NCBI GenBank assembly: GCA_946182825.1 | Contig: CAMGZH010000014.1 | Span: 1-64,000 of the forward strand | Direction: 5' to 3' | Source: an uncultured Lachnospiraceae bacterium | Lineage (GTDB): Bacteria > Bacillota > Clostridia > Lachnospirales > Lachnospiraceae | DNA length: 64,000 nucleotides | In this document: positions 9,238 to 20,537 of the stretch, piece after piece | How the letters are laid out: every line of letters begins with the position of its first letter | How positions within the stretch are numbered: the first letter of the stretch is position 1 | Program-made: the position numbers and the translations under genes | The notes under the pieces: generated by a model | The model's input: the letters and a program-made list of their open reading frames with translations, nothing else | Databases searched by the model: none | What the model was told of the DNA's origin: nothing

Positions 9238-9681
9238 TTATGTACGATTGGAATCTTCCGCTTTGTCTACCGGCGGAAGAGCCGTTGTATCACTGTCATC
9301 CTTGATGCCGTAAGTAAGCTTCATATGGTCTACCAGAGAATCCGTAAAGCTTCCGCCAAACTTCTCCACCAGTTCCTCTGCCATGCTGGAGATGGTGCTG
9401 TCCATGTAATAGTCACTCATCTGGCTGGCCGCCATATCCTGGTTCTCTTTGTCCGGATTCATTCCGTCCAAAGACTTCTTCATCTCCTTGAGGATCTGCT
9501 CCACAAAGTAGGTCTCAAAGGATTTTGTCGCTTCCACCAGTTCCTTCTCCGTGGAATGAGAACCAAGGGAAGATGCTGTATTGGACAATTTCTCGGCAGC
9601 TGCAGCCGACTGCTCGGCGGAGTTCTTCGTCCCCAATGTATTCAGCATGCCGGCAGAATACGGATCAATTGAGATTCCCAT
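9238..9681 (-). CDS. Flagellar rod-binding protein (FlgJ N-terminal domain type)
   Basis: A 147-residue protein matching the rod-binding domain that in proteobacteria forms the N-terminal half of FlgJ. The core ELVEATKSFETYFVEQILKEM and the following NPDKENQ/DYYMDS segments fit the family. There is no muramidase domain, as is usual in Bacillota. It should act as a scaffold or cap for rod assembly. Two ATGs lie in tandem (9684 and 9681); the second is chosen because AGGAGG sits only two bases before the first. It is the last gene of the flhO-flhP-like cluster, 13 bp after flgG. Confidence 0.82.
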   Translation of the reverse strand: MGISIDPYSAGMLNTLGTKNSAEQSAAAAEKLSNTASSLGSHSTEKELVEATKSFETYFVEQILKEMKKSLDGMNPDKENQDMAASQMSDYYMDSTISSMAEELVEKFGGSFTDSLVDHMKLTYGIKDDSDTTALPPVDKAEDSNRT

Positions 9682-9694
9682 CATAGCCTCCTAA

Positions 9695-10516
9695 TTATCT
9701 TCTCAGACCATTTGCTGTCTCAAGCATACTGTCTGATGTGGTGATCGCCTTGGAGTTAAGCTCGTAAGCTCGCTGGCTGACGATCAGGTTCACCATCTCG
9801 TCTGCGATATTAACATTCGAACCCTCGATATAGCCCTGCTTGATCGAGCTCTTCGTGATGTTCAGATTGGTCGTGGCTTCATTAACGGCTGCTCCGGATG
9901 CTGCTGTGGCACCATAGAGGTTACCGCCCTTCTCCTCCAGTCCGTTAGGATTGGAGAACTGGAAAAGTCCAACCGTCTGTCCTGTCGCAGAATAGGTTCC
10001 ATCCGCATTACGATAAGAGATGGATCCGTCATCACCAAACACCACGGACTCAGAGCCAACACCATTCGGCAGGGTAATACGCTGTCCCTTGGAATCCAGC
10101 ACACGGTTACCGCTGTTATTGGTCAAAATTCTCTTACCGTCAGAATCCAGAGACCAGTTAAAATCTCCATCCCTTGTGTAATAAACCTCACCGTCTACAC
10201 CCTCTACAGAATAGAAACCGCTTCCCGCAATAAAACATGCACTTGGGTTATTACTTGCCTGCTGGATACCGGTTGCAAAGTTAGTCTTCGTTGCCGCAAC
10301 CCTTGTTCCAAGTCCCACCTGTGCCTGTGTCGGCTTTGTCTCGCCATTGGCTGAGGTTGTCTTCGCCTGCAGGGTCTGGTAAAGCAGAGACTTGAATTCT
10401 GTATTCTTGCTCTTATATCCAACAGTATTAACGTTTGCAATATTATTCGAGATCGTATCAACGGCTGTCTGCTGACTCTTCATTCCTGTCGCAGCAGTCC
10501 ACAAAGATCGCATCAT
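9695..10516 (-). CDS. flgG: Flagellar distal-rod protein, FlgG/FlhP type
   Basis: A 273-residue axial protein of the rod-hook family. The N-terminal signature SNNIANVNTVGYK and the C-terminal coiled-coil segment VNLIVSQRAYELNSKAITTSD are both intact. The gene order mreB/mbl - this pair matches the mbl-flhO-flhP order of Bacillus subtilis, so this is the FlhP equivalent. It is exported by the flagellar type III apparatus and polymerises in the distal rod. AGGAG lies 8 bases before the ATG. It is separated from the preceding rod gene by 57 bp and likely shares its sigma-D promoter. Confidence 0.88.
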   Translation of the reverse strand: MMRSLWTAATGMKSQQTAVDTISNNIANVNTVGYKSKNTEFKSLLYQTLQAKTTSANGETKPTQAQVGLGTRVAATKTNFATGIQQASNNPSACFIAGSGFYSVEGVDGEVYYTRDGDFNWSLDSDGKRILTNNSGNRVLDSKGQRITLPNGVGSESVVFGDDGSISYRNADGTYSATGQTVGLFQFSNPNGLEEKGGNLYGATAASGAAVNEATTNLNITKSSIKQGYIEGSNVNIADEMVNLIVSQRAYELNSKAITTSDSMLETANGLRR

Positions 10517-10573
10517 AAGATTATCTCCTTACTTCGTTAAGACCAACCGACCGGTTCCATACCGACGGTTATG

Positions 10574-11377
10574 TTATACCTTACCAACCTGTGTTACGGC
10601 CATATCCAGAGTCTCATCCTCCGCCTGGATCATCTTCTGTCCGGCCTCATAAGCACGCTGGATCGTGATCATAGATACCATTTCATCGACAATGTTCACA
10701 TTCGACTGCTCCAATGCGCCCTGCTCGATCTGAAAACGCTGGGAAGCCTGCATGGTGCCGCCCTCTACAAGGTCGTAAAGATTCTCACCGTACTTGGCGA
10801 GGTAATCCGTATTATTCACATCGACCACACCGATCCGCGCAACTTCCGTTCCATTCTGGAACACAACGCCCTGAGAATCCACCGTATACTTCTGTAACGG
10901 ATCCACACGAACGTAGCTGTTGGCGGCAATGGTACCGTTCACGGCTGCATTCTGATTCAGAAGATAATCTCCATTACCTGTACGGAAATAGCCTTCATTG
11001 TCTACCGTAAACTCTCCGTCTCTTGTGTACTTGACCGAAGTATTGCCCTGCTTATCCGTGTAGGCAATGGCAAAATATCCATCGCCACCAATGGCAAGAT
11101 CCGACGGCTTGTCCGTGATCTTAAAACTGCCCTGGCTGTAGTCGGTATAAGTCTCACCGATTCGGTCACCCATCTGGATATTCCCCAGACCTCTGGGAAG
11201 TCCCCGATCCCCGGAATCCTTGATACGGATCGCAAGGGTCTTGGCAAACGCTGCGTTGGTGGTGCCTTCCTTCTTGTAACCTGTGGTGTTGGAATTCGCC
11301 AGATTGTTGGATAAGATATCCAGTCTGCGCTGCTCCTCGATCATACCTGTATATGCGGTATATAAGCCTTTTACCAT
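10574..11377 (-). CDS. flgF: Flagellar rod protein, FlgF/FlhO type
   Basis: A 267-residue protein with the rod-hook N-terminal motif LSNNLANSNTTGYKKEG and the C-terminal MVSMITIQRAYEAGQKMIQAEDE. It is paralogous to the next gene and corresponds to B. subtilis FlhO by position after the mreB homologue. It should build the distal rod together with the FlgG-type protein. AGGAG is 7 bases from the ATG. A sigma-D-like promoter lies about 60 bp upstream, downstream of the mreB terminator, so flagellar expression is uncoupled from mreB. Whether to call it FlgF or FlgG is a naming question; the family is certain. Confidence 0.86.
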   Translation of the reverse strand: MVKGLYTAYTGMIEEQRRLDILSNNLANSNTTGYKKEGTTNAAFAKTLAIRIKDSGDRGLPRGLGNIQMGDRIGETYTDYSQGSFKITDKPSDLAIGGDGYFAIAYTDKQGNTSVKYTRDGEFTVDNEGYFRTGNGDYLLNQNAAVNGTIAANSYVRVDPLQKYTVDSQGVVFQNGTEVARIGVVDVNNTDYLAKYGENLYDLVEGGTMQASQRFQIEQGALEQSNVNIVDEMVSMITIQRAYEAGQKMIQAEDETLDMAVTQVGKV

Positions 11378-11433
11378 GTAGATTCTCCTGATTCTTCTCT
11401 CAGAAGGGTATAGTTACCCTGTTTACGTAGTAT

Positions 11434-11461
11434 ATTTCGGTTACTTTACCTATAATCTTTA
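11434..11461 (-). promoter_or_regulatory. Sigma-D (FliA)-like promoter of the rod genes
   Basis: The minus strand carries TAAAG...ACCGAAAT, with 16 bases between TAAA and the eight-base -10 element; the flagellar consensus is TAAA-N15-GCCGATAT. It sits between the mreB terminator and flgF, exactly where a flagellar promoter is needed. Spacing is one base long and two bases differ from consensus. Confidence 0.5.
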
Positions 11462-11472
11462 GCATTATTTCA

Positions 11473-11500
11473 GAAAAAAGCGGAAGCCTTCGCCTCCGCT
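11473..11500 (-). terminator. Terminator of mreB
   Basis: AGCGGAGGC-GAAG-GCTTCCGCT followed by TTTTTTCTG on the minus strand, 55 bp after the mreB stop. Confidence 0.85.
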
Positions 11501-11554
11501 TTCTATCTTCGTTCTTATATACAGGACCCGTTGCCGCATCCTGCCCCATAGAAA

Positions 11555-12556
11555 TTACAGCTGAGAAAGGTCATGGTTACCTGCCATGAATTCTACATAC
11601 TTACCTGTTCCTACAGCCACACAGGTCATAGGGCTCTCTGCTGTCATGGTATTGATTCCTGTACGCTCCTCCATAAGCTCCTCAAGTCCACGGAGAAGTG
11701 CGCCGCCACCGGTCAGGATGATACCACGATCCGCTACATCAGCTGCAAGCTCTGGTGGTGTCTTCTCAAGTACAGAGTGTACTGCCTCTACGATCTGAGT
11801 GGAAGGCTCACGAAGTGCCTCTTCTGTCTCCTCTGTAGAGACCTCGATGGTCTTAGGAAGACCGGTTACCAGGTTACGACCACGAACATTCATGGTCTCC
11901 GGCTGGCTTAACGGATAACATGTACCGATATTGATCTTCATATCCTCGGCTGTACGCTCACCGATAAGAAGGTTATGCTTCTTTCTCATATAGCGAACCA
12001 GTGCCTCATCAAAATCATCACCAGCGATCTTGATGGAAGTAGATACAACGGATCCACCCAGAGAAATAACAGCAATATCAGCTGTACCACCACCGATATC
12101 AACGATCATATTACCACATGGACGGCTGATATCAATTCCTGCTCCGATTGCTGCCGCAATTGGCTCCTCAATGATGAAGACCTCACGAGCACCTGCTGCG
12201 TATGCAGCATCCTCAACCGCTCTCTTCTCTACTTCTGTTGCTCCGGAAGGAACACAAACAGAGATCCTTGGCTTACGGTAACTTCTCTTACCAAGAGACT
12301 TCTGGATAAAATACTTGATCATCTTCTCTGTAACAGTATAGTCAGAGATAACACCCTGACGCAGAGGACGAACCGCAACAATATTCCCCGGTGTACGTCC
12401 AAGCATCAGACGAGCCTCCTCACCGATCGCCTTGATCTTATTGGTATCACGATCGAAGGCAACAACAGATGGCTCCTTTAAAACGACGCCCTTACCTCTG
12501 AGATAAACCAGAATACTGGCAGTTCCTAAATCAATTCCGATATCACTAGCAGCCAT
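11555..12556 (-). CDS. mreB: Rod shape-determining protein MreB/Mbl
   Basis: Bacterial actin that guides lateral cell wall synthesis. The 333-residue protein has the actin-fold nucleotide motifs: GIDLGTASILVY near the N-terminus, VDIGGGTADIAV in the middle and ILTGGGALLRGL near residue 290. Its position directly upstream of the flhO/flhP-type genes matches Bacillus mbl rather than the mreBCD operon, and no mreC or mreD follows, so an Mbl role is likely. It is transcribed alone from a promoter about 100 bp upstream and ends at its own terminator. Confidence 0.93.
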   Translation of the reverse strand: MAASDIGIDLGTASILVYLRGKGVVLKEPSVVAFDRDTNKIKAIGEEARLMLGRTPGNIVAVRPLRQGVISDYTVTEKMIKYFIQKSLGKRSYRKPRISVCVPSGATEVEKRAVEDAAYAAGAREVFIIEEPIAAAIGAGIDISRPCGNMIVDIGGGTADIAVISLGGSVVSTSIKIAGDDFDEALVRYMRKKHNLLIGERTAEDMKINIGTCYPLSQPETMNVRGRNLVTGLPKTIEVSTEETEEALREPSTQIVEAVHSVLEKTPPELAADVADRGIILTGGGALLRGLEELMEERTGINTMTAESPMTCVAVGTGKYVEFMAGNHDLSQL

Positions 12557-12655
12557 AGCTGAAAGCTCCTTTCATCCAAATCCAACCACAATCTTATATG
12601 TAATAGGCAGTTCCTCAAATGACAGACTGCCACCTTTATTTAAGCATACAAGGAT

Positions 12656-12683
12656 ATTATAGCGGATAGATTTCATTTTTCAA
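12656..12683 (-). promoter_or_regulatory. Sigma-A-type promoter of mreB
   Basis: TTGAAA and TATAAT with 16 bp between them on the minus strand. The leader that follows contains GGCAG...CTGCC, which could fold. Confidence 0.5.
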
Positions 12684-12719
12684 GGAAAAATACAGGGGGA
12701 TCGAAAAATTTCCTACTTA

Positions 12720-15563
12720 TTACAAATACTTCTTGAGATATTGTCCCGTATAACTTTCCTCAACCTCTGCAATCTCTTCCGGTGTACCCTGTGCAATCAG
12801 AGTACCGCCTCTGTCACCGCCTTCCGGTCCCATATCCAGGATCCAGTCCGCCGTCTTGATCACATCCAGGTTATGTTCGATGACCACCACTGTGTTACCG
12901 CCTTCTGACAGGCTCTGCAGAATATGAACCAGCTTGTTCACATCCTCAAAATGCAGACCTGTGGTAGGCTCATCCAGCACATAGATCGTTTTGCCGGTAT
13001 TACGTCGGGAAAGTTCCGTCGCAAGCTTGATCCTCTGGGCCTCTCCTCCGGAAAGTTCCGTTGACGGCTGCCCAAGCTTGACGTAGCCAAGTCCCACATC
13101 GTACAGGGTCTGAAGCTTACGGGCCACCGAAGGAACATTCTTGAAGAATTCCACTGCATCCTCCACCGTCATGTCCAGCACATCATAGATGGACTTGCCC
13201 TTATACTTCACCTCCAGGGTCTCTCGGTTATACCGTTGTCCATGACATACCTCACAGGGGACGTACACATCCGGAAGGAAATGCATCTCGATCTTCTTGA
13301 TTCCGTCTCCACCGCAGGCTTCGCACCGACCGCCCTTAACGTTGAAGGAAAAACGTCCCTTGCTGTATCCCCTTGCCTTCGCATCCGGTGTTCCGGCAAA
13401 AAGATCCCGGATCATATCAAACACACCGGTGTAGGTCGCAGGATTGCTTCTTGGTGTCCTTCCAATCGGAGACTGGTCAATGTCGATCACCTTATCCAGT
13501 TGTTCCATTCCATCGATCCGGTCGCACGCTCCCGGGATCTTATGCGCCCGGTTCAAACGTCTGGCCAGAGTCTTATACAGGATCTCATTGATCAACGAAC
13601 TCTTGCCCGAACCGGATACACCGGTCACCACCGTCATAACCCCCAGCGGAATCTCCACGTCGATATTCTTCAGGTTATGTTCTCTTGCGCCACGGATCAC
13701 AAGCTTCCCCGTAGGCTTTCTGCGGACCTTCGGTACCGGTATGAAACGTTTGCCTGACAGGTACATTCCCGTAATAGAATTCGGATTGGCCATGATCTCC
13801 TCTGCCGTTCCACAGGCCACGACTTCTCCGCCTTCCTTACCTGCTCCCGGTCCGATATCCACAATATAATCTGCCTCCCGCATGGTATCTTCATCGTGCT
13901 CCACCACGATCAAAGTATTGCCCAGGTCACGCAACCCCTTCAGAGATGCCAGCAGCTTGTCGTTATCTCTCTGGTGCAGACCGATGGAAGGCTCATCCAG
14001 AATATAGGTCACGCCCACCAGACCGGAACCGATCTGTGTCGCCAGTCGGATACGCTGTGCCTCTCCACCGGAAAGTGTAGCAGTCGCACGGGAAAGCGAC
14101 AGATAATCCAGTCCCACATCATCCAGGAACTTAACCCTGGCCTTGATCTCTTTTAAGACGAGGCGGCCGATGTTCATCTGCTGCTCTGTCAGAGAAAGGG
14201 CCTCCAGATAACCCTTCAGCTCCCGGATCGGCATCTCGGTCATTTCATAGATATTCTTCTCTCCCACTGTAACGGAAAGGGATTCCTTCTTAAGTCTTTG
14301 TCCACCGCAGACCGCACAGGGTGAGATCTCCATGTACTCTTCATACTGAGCCTTGCTGGCGTCTGACTTGGTCTCCTTGTATCTTCTGTGGCAGTTCTCG
14401 ATCAGGCCTTCAAACTGAACATCATAGACGCCCTCTCCCCAACGACCCTTGTAGGCCACCTTCACAACCCGGTCAAACCCGTGAATGAACTGATACCGGA
14501 TCTCCTCCGGCAGCTCTTCGTAGGGGGTATCCAGAGAAAAATCATATTCCTTCGCCAAAGCCTCCAGCACAGCATGACTGTAACTCTTCGGATCGTTACT
14601 GGACTGCCAGCCCATAACCTGTACGCAACCCTCGTTAAAGGACAGACTCGGATCCGGAATCATAAGTCTCTCATCAAATTCCATCTTATAACCCAGACCG
14701 AAACACTCCGGGCAGGCTCCGAAGGGGTTGTTGAAAGAGAAACTCCTCGGCTCGATCTCATCGATGCTGATCCCGCAGTCCGGACAGGAAAAACTCTCTG
14801 AGAAACGCATGGGCTCTCCGCCAATGATATCGATGATCACCAGTCCACCGGAAAGTTTCAACGCATTCTCCAGCGAATCCGTCAGACGCTTCTCGATGCC
14901 TTCCTTCACCACCAATCGATCCACAACGATCTCAATGTTATGCTTCTGGTTCTTGTTCAGCTGGATCTCTTCCTCAAGATCGTACTGGACCCCGTCCACC
15001 ACAACTCTTACATAGCCGGATTTCTTCGCTCTTGCAAAAAGCTTCTCCTGGGCACCTTTGCGCCCCCGGACCACCGGAGACAAAACCATGAACTTGGTCC
15101 GCTCCGGAAGCTTAACAATCTGATCCACCATCTGATCCACCGTCTGCTTATAGATCGGCTTGCCGCAATTCGGACAGTGAGGCACTCCCACCCTCGCATA
15201 CAGAAGACGGAGGTAATCATAGATCTCGGTCACAGTTCCAACGGTAGATCTCGGGTTACGGTTCGTGGATTTCTGATCAATACTGATGGCTGGCGGCAGC
15301 CCTTCGATCTTCTCTACATCCGGCTTCTCCATCTGCCCCAGAAACTGTCTGGCATAACTGGACAGGGATTCCATATATCGTCTCTGTCCCTCTGCAAAGA
15401 TCGTATCAAAGGCCAGTGAACTCTTACCCGAACCGGAAAGTCCGGTTAAAACCGTAAAGGAATCTCTGGGAATATCCAGACTGACATTCTTAAGATTGTG
15501 GACATTCGCACCACGGATTTTTATATATTTCTGAGGAGTCATTGTGTTAACGGCTTCCTTCAT
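12720..15563 (-). CDS. uvrA: Excinuclease ABC subunit A
   Basis: Damage-recognition ATPase of nucleotide excision repair. At 947 residues it has the family's normal length, two ABC ATPase modules (Walker [10 protein letters not shown] and GVSGSGKSS; signatures with SGGEAQR), and cysteine pairs for the zinc modules ([27 protein letters not shown] with CEVCHGQ). It follows uvrB with a 19-bp gap, the order uvrB-uvrA, and the two are surely one operon. AGGAG lies 7 bases before the ATG. No defect seen. Confidence 0.97.
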   Translation of the reverse strand: MKEAVNTMTPQKYIKIRGANVHNLKNVSLDIPRDSFTVLTGLSGSGKSSLAFDTIFAEGQRRYMESLSSYARQFLGQMEKPDVEKIEGLPPAISIDQKSTNRNPRSTVGTVTEIYDYLRLLYARVGVPHCPNCGKPIYKQTVDQMVDQIVKLPERTKFMVLSPVVRGRKGAQEKLFARAKKSGYVRVVVDGVQYDLEEEIQLNKNQKHNIEIVVDRLVVKEGIEKRLTDSLENALKLSGGLVIIDIIGGEPMRFSESFSCPDCGISIDEIEPRSFSFNNPFGACPECFGLGYKMEFDERLMIPDPSLSFNEGCVQVMGWQSSNDPKSYSHAVLEALAKEYDFSLDTPYEELPEEIRYQFIHGFDRVVKVAYKGRWGEGVYDVQFEGLIENCHRRYKETKSDASKAQYEEYMEISPCAVCGGQRLKKESLSVTVGEKNIYEMTEMPIRELKGYLEALSLTEQQMNIGRLVLKEIKARVKFLDDVGLDYLSLSRATATLSGGEAQRIRLATQIGSGLVGVTYILDEPSIGLHQRDNDKLLASLKGLRDLGNTLIVVEHDEDTMREADYIVDIGPGAGKEGGEVVACGTAEEIMANPNSITGMYLSGKRFIPVPKVRRKPTGKLVIRGAREHNLKNIDVEIPLGVMTVVTGVSGSGKSSLINEILYKTLARRLNRAHKIPGACDRIDGMEQLDKVIDIDQSPIGRTPRSNPATYTGVFDMIRDLFAGTPDAKARGYSKGRFSFNVKGGRCEACGGDGIKKIEMHFLPDVYVPCEVCHGQRYNRETLEVKYKGKSIYDVLDMTVEDAVEFFKNVPSVARKLQTLYDVGLGYVKLGQPSTELSGGEAQRIKLATELSRRNTGKTIYVLDEPTTGLHFEDVNKLVHILQSLSEGGNTVVVIEHNLDVIKTADWILDMGPEGGDRGGTLIAQGTPEEIAEVEESYTGQYLKKYL

Positions 15564-15582
15564 ATAGTATCTCCTTCCCGCG

Positions 15583-17574
15583 TCAATCGCCTACCCGCAG
15601 ATCACGCAGCATATTCTTTAATTCTACCATGCGGTCTCTGTACTGCGCCGCAGCCTCGAAGTTGAGATCTGCCGCAGCCTTTTCCATTTTGCCCTTGATC
15701 TTCTCAATGTAGGCAGCCAATTCCTTCTCACTCATCTCTTCCGGCTGACGTTCCATGGAAACCTCTTCTGCTGCCACTGCCTTGGAGACAGCGATCACAT
15801 CACGTACCGCCTTCTTGATCGTCGTCGGCGTAATGTTATGTGCTTCGTTGTAAGCCATCTGAATCGCACGGCGACGCTTTGTCTCGTCGATTGCCTTCTG
15901 CATGGAATCCGTAATGGTATCCGCATACATAATGACATGACCCTGATCGTTACGGGCCGCACGCCCGATGGTCTGGATCAGAGATGTCTCATTACGCAAA
16001 AAGCCTTCCTTATCCGCATCCAGGATAGCAACCAGTGTGATCTCCGGAATATCCATTCCCTCTCTCAAAAGGTTGATACCCACCAGAACATCGAACACAT
16101 CCAGACGCAGATCGCGAATGATCTCGGATCGCTCTAACGTATCGATATCAGAATGCAGGTACTTCACACGAATACCCAGCTCCTGCATATAATCTGTCAG
16201 ATCCTCCGCCATCCGCTTGGTCAGTGTGGTGATCAGCACCTTGTTCTTCTGTGCCGTTTCCTTCCGGATCTCACCGATCAGATCATCGATCTGACCCTCC
16301 ACCGGACGAACATCAATATCCGGATCCAACAACCCCGTCGGTCGGATCACCTGCTCCGCCCGAAGCATCTCATGCTCCTTCTCATACTTGCCCGGTGTTG
16401 CCGAAACAAAGAGAAGCTGATCGATCTTATCCTCCCACTCGTGGAAGTTCAGCGGCCGGTTATCCAAAGCAGATGGAAGACGGAACCCGTAGTCCACCAG
16501 AGTCGTCTTCCGGGCCTTATCACCGTTATACATGGCGCCGATCTGAGGAACGGTAATATGGGACTCATCAATGATAATAAGGAAGTCATCCCCAAAGTAA
16601 TCGATCAGACACTGCGGCGGCTCCCCCGGCTTCGTCCCGGTAAGATGACGGGAATAGTTCTCGATTCCGCTGCAAAATCCGGTCTCCCGCAACATCTCCA
16701 CATCGAAGTTCGTTCTCTCTGCGATCCTCTGTGCCTCAATCAGCTTATCCTCTGACTTGAAAAAATCGATCCTCTCCTTCAGCTCCCCTTCGATGGCATC
16801 GCAGGCCGCATTGATCTTATCCTGGGGAACCACGTAGTGGGAAGCCGGGAAGATCGCACAGTGCCGAAGCTCCCGCAAAACCTTCCCCGTCAGCGCATCC
16901 GTCTCCACGATCCGATCGATCTCATCTCCGAACCACTCAATCCGGTATGCAAAATCCGATACATTGGCAGGAATAATCTCCAGCGTATCTCCACGCACCC
17001 GGAAGGTACCGCGGCTGAAATCCATGTCATTCCTTGTATACTGAATATCCACCAGCTGACGGATCACCTCATCCCGGTCGATTTCCTGTGAGGGACGGAG
17101 GGACACCATCATGTTCTGGAAATCATCCGGACTACCGATACCATAGATACAGGAGACCGACGCAATGATCACAACATCTCTTCGCTCCGCAAGGGCAGCC
17201 GTTGCCGAAAGTCGCAGCTTATCGATCTCATCATTGATCGAAGAATCCTTCGCGATATAGGTATCATTCTGTGGCACATAAGCCTCCGGCTGGTAGTAAT
17301 CGTAGTAGGAAACGAAGTACTCCACGGCATTCTCCGGGAAAAATTCTTTCATCTCTCCGTAGAGCTGACCCGCCAGAGTCTTATTGTGGCTGATGATCAG
17401 TGTCGGCTTGTTCAGCTGCGCGATCACATTAGCCATAGTAAAGGTCTTACCGGAACCTGTGACCCCCAGAAGTGTCTCGAACTGATTGCCCTCCTTAAAG
17501 CCATCCACCAACTCCTTGATCGCTGTGGGCTGGTCTCCTGTAGGCTGATATTTCGAATGTAATCGGAACTCCAT
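15583..17574 (-). CDS. uvrB: Excinuclease ABC subunit B
   Basis: Central helicase-like subunit that receives damaged DNA from UvrA and recruits UvrC. The 663-residue protein has Walker [10 protein letters not shown], the beta-hairpin [12 protein letters not shown] that inserts between the strands, the DESH Walker B motif, the GRAARN helicase motif VI, and a C-terminal UVR domain ([16 protein letters not shown]) for UvrC contact. It is first in the uvrBA operon, behind a strong promoter with a possible SOS box. Confidence 0.97.
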   Translation of the reverse strand: MEFRLHSKYQPTGDQPTAIKELVDGFKEGNQFETLLGVTGSGKTFTMANVIAQLNKPTLIISHNKTLAGQLYGEMKEFFPENAVEYFVSYYDYYQPEAYVPQNDTYIAKDSSINDEIDKLRLSATAALAERRDVVIIASVSCIYGIGSPDDFQNMMVSLRPSQEIDRDEVIRQLVDIQYTRNDMDFSRGTFRVRGDTLEIIPANVSDFAYRIEWFGDEIDRIVETDALTGKVLRELRHCAIFPASHYVVPQDKINAACDAIEGELKERIDFFKSEDKLIEAQRIAERTNFDVEMLRETGFCSGIENYSRHLTGTKPGEPPQCLIDYFGDDFLIIIDESHITVPQIGAMYNGDKARKTTLVDYGFRLPSALDNRPLNFHEWEDKIDQLLFVSATPGKYEKEHEMLRAEQVIRPTGLLDPDIDVRPVEGQIDDLIGEIRKETAQKNKVLITTLTKRMAEDLTDYMQELGIRVKYLHSDIDTLERSEIIRDLRLDVFDVLVGINLLREGMDIPEITLVAILDADKEGFLRNETSLIQTIGRAARNDQGHVIMYADTITDSMQKAIDETKRRRAIQMAYNEAHNITPTTIKKAVRDVIAVSKAVAAEEVSMERQPEEMSEKELAAYIEKIKGKMEKAAADLNFEAAAQYRDRMVELKNMLRDLRVGD

Positions 17575-17609
17575 AATAACCTCGCCTTCCCGCTGTCTGT
17601 GTGATTTTC

Positions 17610-17638
17610 AGTATAGCACTGCATGTTTTCACTGTCTA
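17610..17638 (-). promoter_or_regulatory. Promoter of uvrBA
   Basis: TAGACA and TATACT are 17 bp apart on the minus strand, with a TGC extension just before the -10 box. Confidence 0.6.
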
Positions 17639-17646
17639 CGGATTTT

Positions 17647-17660
17647 AGAACATTTGTTTT
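17647..17660. promoter_or_regulatory. Candidate LexA (SOS) box upstream of uvrBA
   Basis: AGAACATTTGTTTT matches the Firmicute LexA pattern GAAC-N4-GTTY in its core; the outermost bases differ from CGAACRNRYGTTYC. It lies 8 bp upstream of the -35 box. uvrBA is a classical SOS operon in Gram-positive bacteria, which supports the reading. Confidence 0.4.
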
Positions 17661-17700
17661 GTTTTTATATTTTCCCGCGGAGCCTTTCGCTCAGTCGTAG

Positions 17701-17740
17701 AAAAAAAGATCAGACCACTCCAGCCGGAATAGTCTGACCC
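17701..17740 (-). terminator. Terminator of secA
   Basis: TCAGACTATTCC...GGAGTGGTCTGA (with G-U pairs) followed by TCTTTTTTT on the minus strand, 20 bp after the secA stop. Confidence 0.8.
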
Positions 17741-17756
17741 CTCATTTACATTCTGT

Positions 17757-20333
17757 TTACTCCTGACGTCCGTGGCAGTTCTTATATTTCTTACCACTTC
17801 CACATGGACATGGATCATTTGGATAGATCTTCGGTGCCTTACGCTTCTTAGGACCGGAAGATGCGGTTTCATCCTTGTTGGTTCCTGTCACCTTGGCAAC
17901 CTCTTCACGCTCTACCTTCTTCTCAACACGGATTCTGAAGAGCATTGTCACAACGTCTGCCTGGATCGCTGCATTCATGGCATCCATCATATCATAAGAC
18001 TGCATCTTATACTCATCGATTGGATTACGCTGACCATAAGCCTGAAGTCCGATACCCTGACGAAGCTGATCCATATTGTCGATCTCTTCCATCCAGTGAC
18101 GGTCGATGACTCTAAGAAGAATAACACGCTCTACCTCACGGAACTCATCCTCTGTCGGGAACTCCGCTTCCTTCGCATCATACAGAGCAAGGGCATCTTC
18201 GATCATCGCCTCCTCAAGGGTCTTAACATTCTTAACGCCCTTCTCCTCAAGGTAATTCTGATCGATCGGTGCAAGTGGAATGATCTGATCAAAAATACGG
18301 TTTAACTCAGGAAGATCCCACTCATCCATTGCGATTCCGTCGTTCAATACGGTCTCGACATTCACGCGAACCTCCTCGCGGATCATGTTCTGGATCTGCG
18401 GCTTCATATTCTCACCATCCAGAACTCTCTTACGCTGAGCATATACAAGCTCACGCTGATCGTTCATAACCTGATCATACTCAAGCAGATTCTTACGGAT
18501 ACCGAAGTTATTACTCTCGATCTTCTTCTGCGCTCTCTCAATAGCAGAAGAAAGCATCTTATGCTGGATCTGCTCACCCTCAGGAATACCAAGGGAGTTA
18601 AATACACTGATCAAACGCTCCGATCCGAACAGACGCATCAGGTCATCCTCAAGAGAGATGAAGAACTGGGACTCACCCACATCACCCTGACGACCGGCAC
18701 GACCACGTAACTGGTTATCAATACGACGAGACTCATGTCGCTCTGTACCGATGATCTTAAGACCGCCTGCTGCCAGAGACTCATCATCCAGCTTAATATC
18801 GGTACCACGACCTGCCATGTTGGTAGCGATGGTAACAGCTCCGTGCTCACCGGCCTTGGCAATGATCTCCGCTTCCTTCTCATGGAACTTAGCGTTCAAT
18901 ACCTCATGTGGAATTCCTTCCTTCTGGAGAAGACGGCTGACATGCTCAGAAACTTCGATGGTAATGGTACCAACCAGTACCGGCTGTCCCTTCTCATGTG
19001 CCTTCCTTACTTCCTCAACAACCGCAGCAAACTTCTCATCCTGTGTCTTGTATACGGCATCATCATGATCGATTCTCTGTACCGGACGGTTGGTCGGAAT
19101 CTCTACAACATCCATGCCGTAGATATCACGGAACTCCTGCTCCTCTGTAAGAGCAGTACCTGTCATACCACACTTCTTCTCATACTTGTTGAAGAAATTC
19201 TGGAAGGTGATGTCTGCAAGCGTCATGCTCTCGCGCTTTACCTTCACATGCTCCTTCGCCTCAATCGCCTGATGAAGACCGTCAGAATAACGACGGCCCG
19301 GCATGATACGACCGGTAAAGTCGTCAACGATCAGTACCTCATCATCCTTCACAACGTAGTCCTGATCACGATGCATCAACTCATGGGCACGGATCGCAAG
19401 GATAACGTTATGCTGAATCTCAAGATTCTCAGGATCTGCCAGGTTATCAATATGGAAGAAATCCTCTACCTTCTTGATACCGCGCTGTGTCAGGTTCACC
19501 ACCTTATCCTTCTCGCCGACAATATAGTCACCGGTCTCTTCCTGCTCAAGACCCATGATCGCATCCATCTTAGTGAACTCAGGAAGATCGTCACCACGCT
19601 CTAACTGACGGACAAGGATATCGCTCATCTCATAAAGCTTTGTGGACTTACCGCTCTGTCCGGAAATGATCAGAGGTGTACGAGCCTCATCGATCAGTAC
19701 GGAGTCAACCTCATCGATGATCGCAAAATGAAGTCCTCTCTGAACAAGATCCTCCTCGTGTACCACCATATTGTCACGAAGGTAATCAAATCCAAGCTCA
19801 TTATTGGTGATATAAGTAATATCACAATTATATGCCTCCTGACGCTCAGCCTTCTCCATGTCATTCAAGACACAGCCAACGGTCAGACCCAGGAACTCAT
19901 GAACCTGTCCCATCCATTCCGCATCACGCTTCGCCAGGTAGTCATTGACTGTAACGACATGAACGCCCTTACCCTCAAGTGCATTCAGGTAAGCCGGCAG
20001 CGTACATACCAAGGTCTTACCTTCACCGGTTCTCATCTCGGCAATTCGACCCTGATGAAGGATCACACCACCGATCAGCTGTACCCGGAAGTGTTCCATC
20101 CCAAGGGAACGCTTTGCAGCCTCTCGTACTACTGCATAAGCCTCTGGCAGAATGTCATCTGTTGTCTCGCCCTTCGCAAGACGCTCCTTAAAGTAAGGGG
20201 TCTTTGCTCGTAGCTCTTCATCTGATAGTGCCTGCATCTCCGGACGGTAGGACTCGATCTTGTCCACTGTCTTACGGATACGAGCTAGCTCATGCTGGCT
20301 GTGTGTTCCAAAAATCTTTGATACGATACTCAT
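17757..20333 (-). CDS. secA: Protein translocase ATPase SecA
   Basis: Motor of Sec-dependent protein export at the membrane. The 858-residue protein has Walker A MRTGEGKT near residue 100, the DEVD box in [17 protein letters not shown], the GRAGRQGD motif, and a C-terminal SEC-C zinc tail [13 protein letters not shown] for SecB-like or ribosome contacts. Length is normal for Clostridia. It has its own promoter about 65 bp upstream and a terminator after it. The candidate noncoding RNA gene lies immediately upstream. Confidence 0.97.
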   Translation of the reverse strand: MSIVSKIFGTHSQHELARIRKTVDKIESYRPEMQALSDEELRAKTPYFKERLAKGETTDDILPEAYAVVREAAKRSLGMEHFRVQLIGGVILHQGRIAEMRTGEGKTLVCTLPAYLNALEGKGVHVVTVNDYLAKRDAEWMGQVHEFLGLTVGCVLNDMEKAERQEAYNCDITYITNNELGFDYLRDNMVVHEEDLVQRGLHFAIIDEVDSVLIDEARTPLIISGQSGKSTKLYEMSDILVRQLERGDDLPEFTKMDAIMGLEQEETGDYIVGEKDKVVNLTQRGIKKVEDFFHIDNLADPENLEIQHNVILAIRAHELMHRDQDYVVKDDEVLIVDDFTGRIMPGRRYSDGLHQAIEAKEHVKVKRESMTLADITFQNFFNKYEKKCGMTGTALTEEQEFRDIYGMDVVEIPTNRPVQRIDHDDAVYKTQDEKFAAVVEEVRKAHEKGQPVLVGTITIEVSEHVSRLLQKEGIPHEVLNAKFHEKEAEIIAKAGEHGAVTIATNMAGRGTDIKLDDESLAAGGLKIIGTERHESRRIDNQLRGRAGRQGDVGESQFFISLEDDLMRLFGSERLISVFNSLGIPEGEQIQHKMLSSAIERAQKKIESNNFGIRKNLLEYDQVMNDQRELVYAQRKRVLDGENMKPQIQNMIREEVRVNVETVLNDGIAMDEWDLPELNRIFDQIIPLAPIDQNYLEEKGVKNVKTLEEAMIEDALALYDAKEAEFPTEDEFREVERVILLRVIDRHWMEEIDNMDQLRQGIGLQAYGQRNPIDEYKMQSYDMMDAMNAAIQADVVTMLFRIRVEKKVEREEVAKVTGTNKDETASSGPKKRKAPKIYPNDPCPCGSGKKYKNCHGRQE

Positions 20334-20396
20334 GTCGATCAGTCTCCTTAATTATCTGAAGCTTTCTGTGTACTTAGTCCAAGCACATACTATGAC

Positions 20397-20425
20397 ATTT
20401 TAGCACTTAACACGTGTTGAAACAA
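20397..20425 (-). promoter_or_regulatory. Promoter of secA
   Basis: TTGTTT and TAAAAT are 17 bp apart on the minus strand, with a TGC extension before the -10. A 10-bp palindrome AACACGTGTT lies in the spacer. The promoter lies downstream of the noncoding RNA terminator, so secA need not depend on that transcript. Confidence 0.5.
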
Positions 20426-20488
20426 TAAAAGCAATTCTTAAATTTTTATAAACTCCCTTCCCGCCCTGCAACCGCACAGAAAATTCCA

Positions 20489-20537
20489 CAAAAATAGAAG
20501 CACCTACCCACCGTTAAAGTGAACAGATGCCCCTATT
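20489..20537 (-). terminator. Strong terminator at the end of the candidate noncoding RNA
   Basis: A 19-bp stem with a 7-base loop on the minus strand. The arms differ only at positions that still pair as G-U, and it is followed by TTTTTG. No coding region ends here, which argues that a noncoding transcript stops at this point. Confidence 0.8.
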
